Shown piece by piece: positions 57,101 through 64,000 of a DNA stretch of 64,000 bases. Each line of letters opens with the position of its first letter. Position 1 is the stretch's first letter. The stretch spans positions 401,277,993-401,341,992 of the forward strand of contig NC_058520.1 in assembly GCF_904849725.1 (NCBI RefSeq), in the 5' to 3' direction. The translations under genes were made by a program, and so were the position numbers. The notes under the pieces were generated by a model. It saw only the letters and a program-made list of their open reading frames with translations. It was not told the DNA's origin and made no database searches. Source of the DNA: Hordeum vulgare subsp. vulgare (lineage: Eukaryota; Streptophyta; Magnoliopsida; Poales; Poaceae).

Positions 57101-58206
57101 ATAAACTTAGAAACAGCGCGTGAACAGAGGCAGTCTTGCTCTTCCCATCATTCGGTGTCAAGATCAGTCCCTGTACGACGATACTGATACCTCTGACCCA
57201 TCGCATGGTCCATACTTAGTTCATTTACAAAACTTGCATTATGTGCAAAAAAAAAAAAAATTTTGCACGATACTGGCAGTCATGCATGGACCCGTGGCTT
57301 ACCAAGACGTTCCCGATTGAAAGGGCACCCACAAACCTTCTTCAACGGTTTGCATACCTGCCTTAACAGTTAACTATCCTACGGTTCATGCCCTGCGTAC
57401 AATACAATCATGCACAATGTACTGTACTCTACCACTTACGATGGAAAGTCTTGGTTGGCGTTCATTGGTTGCAGCGCAGGAGCTTGGGCTGGCAAATGTG
57501 ACAGCCATCCAGACGAGCACGGCCCCGGCGGACTTCGAGCACGGCGCCAACTTCGCTATCATCTCGGCCACCGCCAACAACGGCTCCTTCTTCGCCCGCA
57601 AGGGGATGGACATCACCCCCTTCTCGCTCGACACGCAGATGATCTGGTTCAGGACCCACATGCAGCAGCTCGCGCAGCACAACAGTAAGTCTTAATAGCC
57701 CACTCCTATATAGGAGTAGTAGGACGAGTGCAGCAGTTGATCGCTGACACCCCGTACGTACGTGGCATTCCATTCCCTAGTGGGCACCAACGTGCTGGGC
57801 GACGCGCTGGTGGCGCTGGGCGAGATCGGGGGCAACGACTACAACTTCGCCTTCTCGAGCGGCATGCCGCGCGAGAGGGTGCGCGCGTTCGTGCCGGCCG
57901 TCGTCGAGAAGCTCGCGGCGGCGGTGGAGGAGCTGATCGGGATGGGCGCCAGGGCGTTCATGGTGCCCGGGAACCTGCCCTTCGGGTGCGCGCCGCTCTA
58001 CCTGCGCCGGTTCAGGAGCGCCAGCGCCGGGGACTACGACGCCCACACGGGGTGCCTCGCGTGGTTCAACAGGTTCGCCGAGTACCACAACAGTGTCCTC
58101 ACGGCGCGGCTCGACGCGCTCCGGCTCCGCCACCCGGACGTCACCATCGTCTACGCCGACTGGTACGGCGCCATGATGAGCATCTTCCAGGGCCCCGAAA
58201 GGCTAG
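54109..58206 (+). CDS. GDSL esterase/lipase gene, last exon not found
   Basis: Exons 54109-54370, 57475-57684 and 57781-58206 join in phase through GT-AG sites and give about 299 residues. Residues 1-30 are a probable signal peptide. [12 protein letters not shown] (block I) holds the catalytic Ser42. [19 protein letters not shown] spans the exon 1/2 junction, and GEIGGNDYN is block III. The family normally has 360-400 residues and ends with a block V DxxH that completes the catalytic centre; that part should begin after the donor at 58206 but I find no such exon up to 64000. The gene is therefore truncated, or has a last intron longer than 5.8 kb. Plant GDSL enzymes hydrolyse acyl esters, often extracellularly. 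It is the only host-type gene in the window. Confidence 0.85.
54371..56475. other. GDSL intron 1, AT-rich part
   Basis: AT-rich sequence with short ORFs unlike known proteins. No element boundary that I can support. Confidence 0.5.
56476..56778. mobile_element. MITE-like element in GDSL intron 1
   Basis: It is 303 bp, with imperfect terminal inverted repeats: GGCCTTATTCGGTACTA at the left, and GGCTTTGTTTGGTACTA when the right end is reverse-complemented (13 of 17 match). TGA flanks both ends (56473-56475, 56779-56781). No coding capacity. Confidence 0.7.
56779..57474. other. GDSL intron 1, distal part
   Basis: No gene. It contains a run of 16 A at about 57247-57262 and ends in the acceptor TTGCAG before exon 2. 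Confidence 0.5.
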
Positions 58207-58485
58207 GTACGTACCTACGTGTGCGCGCGAGCTCCGCTTCGTCTCGTTCTTGGCTCGTTGCGTCCTGATGGCGACATTGCGCCGATCACGATCACGGGTA
58301 CGTCGATAATTTGTTCGTTTGGCATGCCTCTGTTCCTTTGGAAGCACTGTGGGCGCGAGTACAGAGCAGCACAGGGACGAGCACATGTAGTTATGCGGCT
58401 GTGGCCAGATAAGGCAACAGCAACAGCAACAAAGCACGTCGTGTGCTGGCCAGTTTGCTAATACTAGTTGGACATCAAGCCTTTA

Positions 58486-59539
58486 GAACATGTAGAGTGG
58501 TAACTTACAAATCCGCTCACTCAAATGTTCGTGGACAGATGACCGACCATGCCTCAAAAAATTCAAAAATTGCTACTATATTAAAACATCCCAGATTTGA
58601 TACCTCGTATCCACATAAAAACATGCAGCATATTAAACCTACTTACTACGAACGAGCTATCTACTCGTCGCCCGACGAGGATCTACATGCCCTCTGACGA
58701 ATAGATGTACGACAGATACAACTCCGTTCCCTTCGGCACCGACGCTGCAGCCTCCTCCGACTGCTCCGCTGCGGCTTCCCCGCCGCTATCTCCGCCTCAA
58801 CCTCGTCGAAGAGGGCGTCGGTCTTCGCCTGCCTCTGTGGGATGAGCCGACGTTGGTCTCAATGCCTCACCTCGGCCTCATCCCGGATGAAATCCAAGAT
58901 GGCTTACTGCTCCGCCATCTCGTCGACTTGGGCGACGACGAACTCCTCCGCCTCCACCATGTTTAAGCCCGGAGCGTCATCGTCCTCCTTTGGATCCTCC
59001 TTCTCCTTCTCCGTTTCCGACGAGTTTGAAGGAAGACCCGCAGCGATTCGGGCGGCACGTCGAGCCTGGATCTTCATCTTGATATGAATCCCGCGCTTCG
59101 GCGTGAGCTGAGCGTAGGTGGTGATCCTCTGGCGGACCATAGTGAGGCTGGAGAGCGGGGAAGAGGAGGCGGATGGGCTCGCGTGACGACGAAGGAGGGA
59201 GTGTGTGGATGTGTTAGGGCGAGGGGACGCCGTCAGACTTAAATAGCCGGCTCTGGCCTCGGACGGCGAGCCAGAACGGCACCACCCGACGTTCATACCG
59301 TGTCGACCGTCGAGGCGCCCGTCATACAGTCGGGTTTCTGGGCGAGTCCGCATGGGGCAGGCCGTCAGGCTGACGTGACGGACGTGCCCAGGCGCGTCCG
59401 GATATGAAAGATGCCGGTGAACCCAAACGTTTGAGGTCCGTTTAAGGAATTCGGCTAAATCAATTTTTTATGATCCGTTAATGACCGGACGATATTTCGG
59501 ATGTTTGAGATGAGCTTAAGGGACAGGGTGTAGATGCTC
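58486..59539. mobile_element. Non-autonomous Harbinger-like element, 1.05 kb
   Basis: TTA flanks both ends (58483-58485, 59540-59542). The left end GAACATGTAGAGTGG and the reverse-complemented right end GAGCATCTACACCCTG are imperfect inverted repeats. It carries a short minus-strand ORF but no transposase. Confidence 0.65.
58904..59141 (-). pseudogene. Short basic/acidic ORF within the Harbinger-like element
   Basis: The frame starts MVRQRITTYAQLTPKRG and has a basic helix (KMKIQARRAARIAAG) followed by an acidic Glu/Asp stretch. It stops at a TAA at 58904 after DEMAEQ, but comparable residues (AILDFIRDEAEV) continue beyond, so it is probably a broken longer ORF. I do not recognise the family. 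Confidence 0.45.
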
Positions 59540-59542
59540 TTA

Positions 59543-59857
59543 GCTCTGGCAAAAGTCCGTGATGAGTTTAAGGGACTCGGTGTAGACGACCTGTCCACCT
59601 AACATCTCGTAGTGCTTTATTCGCTTGCACTCAGAGCCAGCCCGCCTTTTTTGTCTTCTTTTATTTGGGACCGACGAAAACTAGATCATGCTAAGCGATG
59701 TACACATTTGAGAAATTTGGAACAGTCAAATATCTAATATACGATAAATAATTTGTATTCTGCATCATTGTATGTAGTTGGCCATTGTTCAAACTGCTAG
59801 TTATAGGGTGAGATATTGCACATAGTTAAATGTGTTTTCGATGCAAAAATAGGGTAG
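59543..59857. other. Spacer between two Harbinger-like elements
   Basis: AT-rich; nothing recognised. Confidence 0.5.
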
Positions 59858-60153
59858 TTAGAACAATTCCGACGCGTCGATCCATTTCGTCCACGCGCGT
59901 CTGTTTGGATCGCGACGGACAGAAAAGTCGTATCAACGTACGGATCCAAACGGACGCGTGTTCGCTTTTGGTCCGCATGCCGATCCATTTTCGATCTATT
60001 TTTGAGCCTGATTTGCGTCGGCGCGGATACGAGATGGACGCACGCGCCGTGCACCAACTATTTCCCTTGGCCCACCAGTCGGTGACAAAGCCTTCACCAT
60101 TTCCCTTCACTTTCCCAAAATCCTCCCGCCCCCACGCACTCCTGGTTGCTCGC

Positions 60154-61521
60154 CATGGACGACGACCTCGATGTCGCCGCCGGCCTCGCCTCCTTGGCCT
60201 CGTCCGCCATCACAACGGCCCTCTCCCACAAAGGCAAGCCTCACCCCCCCCCCCCCCCCCCCGCGCAAGACCGCCATTGCACCCAAGAAGAAGAAGGAGT
60301 TGACACCCGAGGAGCGTGCCAGGAGTCGGCGACTCACCCCATTCCCGGCTTCCACATCTACCCGTAAGCCTCCCGCCTCTTCGGGGAACGCTCGCCGGAG
60401 GTGAGCGTGGTGGCGCCTTTCACGCCCGCCCCCACAGCCATCGACCTCAACGCCATACCGGTAGTCGTGTCTCATCATCCGACGGGCCGAGGAAACACGC
60501 GTGGGAGATGTTAGTCGACATGCTCTCCGGCGCCCGTAACCTGTTTGATGGAATGTCGGCAGCCGTAGACGACGAGAGGGCCAACCGCTTCATGCAGAGC
60601 ATCATCTTCGAGGGTGATGCGGCCGTCGCTGACGGTACTGCCGCGACTACGGCTGGCTACGATTTCGAAGAGACCCAAAGCCCGGACGGCCGAGGCGGGC
60701 CGTTCACGCGTCGACTTATGATCAAGCTGGCATGCAGTCCGCCTTCATGCAAAATCAGGTCGGCCTGGACCTGGACGGCTTCCTTCTCGACCACGTGTTC
60801 CCAGATGACTACGACCTCGAGGAAGAGGCTGAGGTGGACATCTACGGGGAGCCTTTGTTTGAGGACGAGCTCGCCAACCAAGCCGTCGGGGTGAAGGTGA
60901 AGCACAAGAGCAGACGGGCGAAGGCATACATGACGGCTGACGACAAGCTCCTTTGTGAGTGTTGAAGGGACATTGGGCAAGACACAAGGTCGGCGCCAAA
61001 TAAAAGGCATCAAACTTTTGGATTCGTGTCCATCGTGAGTTTCACGAACGCAAGAAGTTTCCGCTGTACCAAATGCAAAGCACGCGCGGGTGGGTGTTCA
61101 TTCCGAAGTGATGGAAGGTGATCCAACAGGAGTGTAACAAAATTTATGTCACTTATGAGAGCATCAAGGCATGCCCCGTGAGCGGCATCGACATGGAAGA
61201 CATGGTATGATGAAAAAAAGGATTCAAGGGAGAGAATTGTCGACGAGACAAAGATGAGCAAACGAACGCCTTCATGAAGATTCATAGGAGGAGCCTTGAG
61301 ATGGAGGTGGAGTAGCAAGTGAGAATGCTTGAGAAGGAGGCGGAGAAGCAAGCCAAGATGCTAGAGATCAAGGCCGCCAATGCTAAGGACAAGGCGAAAG
61401 AAGTGGCTCTCGCTAGCATGATGATGGGGGTGTGAAGGTGGATCTCAACACCGTGTCGTCAAGGAAGATGCCGTGTTTCGAGAAGATGCAGGCCGACATG
61501 CTCAAGTTCGACGACGATTGA
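60154..61521 (+). pseudogene. Decayed NAM-associated/ORF1-like gene
   Basis: The start is MDDDLDVAAGLASLASS at 60154. A run of 19 C (60244-60262) breaks the frame. Readable pieces then follow in different frames: MLVDMLSGARNLFDGM, DLDGFLLDHVFPDDYDLEEEA, and MTADDKLLCEC, the start of the SANT-like domain. After 61250 the C-terminal coiled coil, NAFMKIHRRSLEMEVE and EAEKQAKMLEIKAANAK, is split by a TAG and a TGA; the last readable piece ends MLKFDDD at 61521. Such proteins are annotated 'no apical meristem-associated' and accompany Harbinger-type elements. Confidence 0.65.
60244..60262. repeat. Poly-C run of 19
   Basis: An uninterrupted C homopolymer in a Pro-coding stretch; it shifts the frame of the host pseudogene and is prone to sequencing error. 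Confidence 0.9.
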
Positions 61522-61931
61522 TCCATGACGGCGAGCTCCATCCTTTTTTGTATGCCGGCAAGTGTGCTGGCATGACCACGACCGCGTTGGCTTTAGGTCG
61601 AACTCCCACCCCTTTTGTGTGCTGGCATGTGTGTCGGGCGCTAGCAAGTGCGTCCGCATGAACTGTGTGGTGTTGGCATGGTGCCGGCATTGTATGCCGA
61701 CCACTAACATGGTGCCGACATAAACTTTGGATGAAGGCATGCTTGCTGTCTTGATCTACGGCCGCAGGACTTTTCAAATGTGTGCGCACACATGAAATGG
61801 GCCGCGAGCGTTGGGTCCAGTGCCAACACAAATCTTAAACAGGACGGACACCGAGCGGCCGCCCGACCTAAATGGACAAAAAGCGGACAAAAGCCCCATC
61901 CGTTTGGGTCGGACCGTTGGAGTTGCTCTTA

Positions 61932-62358
61932 AATATGTTTTTTTTAAATCACTAGAACTATTATAAAATTTCATGAGAAGCTTTTGTCTCCATCAATGTG
62001 GAGCCAGCCAAGACCGAGAATTTGTCGCTCGGACCGTTGTCTTCCACTGTTTTAGTCCATGTTGCGGCTTTAGAGGACTGTCGCCTTCCACCGAATATAT
62101 AGTAATTCTTCATGAAGCGACACTTTTGATTCATTATGAACGTCGTTGAATAAAGTGGCTTCAAACTTCACAAACTAGAACAAACTAGGATTTAGTAAAG
62201 ATGAAAAACATTGGGCCTTCCTGCTTGTTCAGCCTCCTCCCCATGAGCCTTATATTGATGCCGAGTCGTCGAGCTCATAGTTCCCTTCATGCTCTTATGT
62301 GTGATGGACGGCCCATAGTTTCTTATTTCACTCCGAAAAATGATGCGGTGGACCATAG
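61932..62358. other. Unclassified sequence
   Basis: No supported feature. Confidence 0.4.
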
Positions 62359-62646
62359 TTGGTCGGCATCACCATGCTTGTGCGCATCCTACTCGTTGTG
62401 GATGGCAAGGAATCCACGAGTCCCACTTCTTCCTTTGCCGACGTGTATAGGACACCAATTCACCAACATATGCCAGTTTTGTCACCTTTGGATAAAGCAA
62501 GTTCCCTCCACAAGAGTGATCCTTCTTCCCGACCCACGGTGCTCCTTCGTAGATCGAGAGCCCCTTCCAAATTTCAATTTGATTCAAAGTCGTGCGGAGA
62601 TGACCTAGTCAATGTGTTTGATCTCCCATACTCCGAGATCCAATGA
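62359..62646 (+). pseudogene. Possible coding remnant, unknown
   Basis: An open frame ends DDLVNVFDLPYSEIQ with a TGA. The Ser/Pro-rich composition and lack of homologues I recognise mean it could be a fragment of a captured gene or chance. An overlapping frame (62201-62608) is also open. Confidence 0.25.
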
Positions 62647-63640
62647 AGTGTTGTCCTCGTGCTAGGAATCCCTAGAGAGACTGGCTTGATCCTTCTCAAA
62701 CTACATGCTCTTGCAGCATTGGACACACATGTCCTTTCTTAGATCCTTAACCATTTGGTGGAGCTCTATCGATCCCTTAGCTGTTGGTGCCCATTAGCTC
62801 GTGGGGTTCCAACCCCGTGCTCTATCAGCAATGGACACCTGACCCCCTCCCCTTGGTCCTATCTTTGATCCTGAGCCATCTGGTGGGGTTCCAACTATCC
62901 ATGAGTTATATGTGGCCAGTAGTAAACCGCCTATGAGAACTGGGGAGCCATCCTTAAATCTAGTGTCTCTAACGCTTCACCACATCACTTGATGTTGGAA
63001 ATCTACATGACTAATTTTGCAAGCATTATATGCTCCCATGTAGGTTTCCGGACAAAAGCACATCTATTGAGCTACCGGCTGCATGTCCCACCTATTATAC
63101 GCCTCATTCCCTACCTGGCCCGCCTTGCTCCTACTTCGTGAGTTTTATCCAAACCATTATATAGTTTGCTTAGATGTTGTCGCCTTCGCGTGTCCCGCGT
63201 CGACATGGGACGGAACTACCCCCAGATTTCACCCATTATTGGTGTTTTCACATTGCTAAGGCGTTGACGGAGGGCTGGACTCTGACATGAAAGCTAAATA
63301 ATTCTACTCCTCCACCTAGGACTTATTTAAGATGATTCCCCGATCGTTGAAGAGTTCCTTGCCAAGTATGTCGATCTTTTCCAATGAACGCTAGCGGAGG
63401 ACATACATGATTCCTTCCTTCGTCAATTTCTTTGGGGTAGTAAGTACATGTGAGGCTAGGTCAATTTTGACGTGGCTCTTATTTAGTTCAGACTCACTTT
63501 GTTGAGCTACGAATTTCGCACCCCTCACCGGGATTGATTTTTTCATAGCCAAGATCACCGATGTCAGTGATGGTGTTCTGAATAAGGGGATGCCAAACAC
63601 GTCGGCTCCCGCACGTGGGGAGGGTTGAGGACCCCCATAT
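62647..63640. other. Decayed repetitive sequence
   Basis: Several GGTGGGGTTCCAAC-like and GATCCTGAGCCATCTGG-like phrases recur, and there is no ORF. Probably old transposon-derived DNA. Confidence 0.35.
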
Positions 63641-64000
63641 GTCCAACTAGTGGGTCTTAGGCCCATGAATGAATTAAGATAAAATCTTTTGAAGACTTGA
63701 CACATACTCCAAGGCACAAATCCAATCTTTAACATGGTTATCTTTGGATGAAACCGACCTATGTGTAACCATAGGTACCCCCGATCTCAATATAAACCGT
63801 GGGGTGTAGATCGTAGAGGCCAACTTATTCATACATGATCTCGAGGTAGATTAAGTTATACTATGTACCCCATCCACAATCAATACAAACAAAGAAGGAC
63901 ATAGGGATTTACCTCTTCGGGAGGGATTGGGCATGGGTAAACATCGTGTCTCTCTGTGTCATGTTCCATCATGCCAGGACCACCAGGACGCCCCTCTACC
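63641..64000. mobile_element. LTR-like sequence at window edge
   Basis: Phrases such as CAATATAAACCGTGGGG, TATGTACCCCATCCACAATC and GGGTAAACATCGTGTCTC are typical of U5-like parts of Triticeae LTRs. The boundary is outside the window. Confidence 0.35.

Larger units (their letters stand above)
59861..61928 (+). mobile_element. Non-autonomous Harbinger-like element, 2.07 kb
   Basis: TTA flanks both ends (59858-59860, 61929-61931). The ends read GAACAATTCCGACG and, reverse-complemented, GAGCAACTCCAACG. Between them lies a decayed ORF1-like gene; no DDE transposase. Confidence 0.75.

Noticed and set aside
57728..58309. Arg/Gly-rich ORF overlapping GDSL exon 3
   Set aside because: Shifted frame of a GC-rich exon; the GDSL frame has the conserved blocks.
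1..64000. tRNA, rRNA or organelle insertions
   Set aside because: No conserved tRNA B-box with a cloverleaf, and no rRNA or plastid/mitochondrial gene sequence noticed by eye on either strand.

Overview
The window is repeat-dominated DNA from a large grass genome, most likely a Triticeae species (wheat, Aegilops, barley or rye). This rests on nested Ty3/Gypsy LTR retrotransposons of the Tat and Athila lineages, LTRs starting TGATACGTCTC or TGATACACTC, CACTA-type subterminal repeats, PIF/Harbinger DNA transposons, and a single intron-containing host gene. I found no rRNA, tRNA or bacterial-type feature. Family names from repeat databases could not be checked, so I use working names.

Layout, left to right. 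1-711: LTR-like fragment. ~712-11620: T1, a Tat-lineage Gypsy element on the minus strand with a spliced gene on the opposite strand; its left end is missing. 11621-12074: end of another LTR, into which T1 inserted. 12075-15063: G4, a Gypsy 5' LTR plus gag (minus). 15064-15164 and 19962-20780: CACTA-like DNA interrupted by T3 (15165-19961), a non-autonomous LTR element with 5-bp target duplications. 20781-43355: A1, an Athila-lineage element (minus), interrupted by T2 (28121-41146), a structurally complete Tat-lineage element (plus) with 558-bp LTRs, a CCATC target duplication and an antisense spliced gene. 43356-47886: A2, the right part of a second Athila-like element that lacks pol. 47960-48990: an Athila-type LTR fragment in the opposite orientation. 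49207-52073: a PIF/Harbinger element with TAA target duplications, carrying a Myb/SANT-like ORF1 and an ORF with a viroplasmin/RNase H1 N-terminal-like domain. 54109-58206: three exons of a GDSL esterase/lipase gene whose last exon is not visible. 58486-59539 and 59861-61928: two non-autonomous Harbinger-like elements with TTA target duplications. 61932-64000: decayed sequence, ending in probable LTR-like DNA.

How the parts relate. T2 and T3 look like an autonomous/non-autonomous pair: they share LTR ends, core promoter, primer-binding site, polypurine tract, and hairpin-bearing 69-70-bp tandem repeats. T1 and T2 both carry, antisense to gag-pol, a multi-exon gene with an N-terminal domain like the 'putative gypsy type transposon' family, an acidic middle and a coiled-coil C-terminal half. 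In T2 this gene is almost fully open while gag-pol carries six stops and two frameshifts. Athila-type LTRs in the window share a hairpin placed just upstream of a TATA-like box; the same arrangement occurs inside A1, before its 3' ORF, which suggests an internal promoter. By hand count the T2 LTRs differ at 16 of 558 sites and the T3 LTRs at 12 of about 583, so both insertions are young compared with A1.
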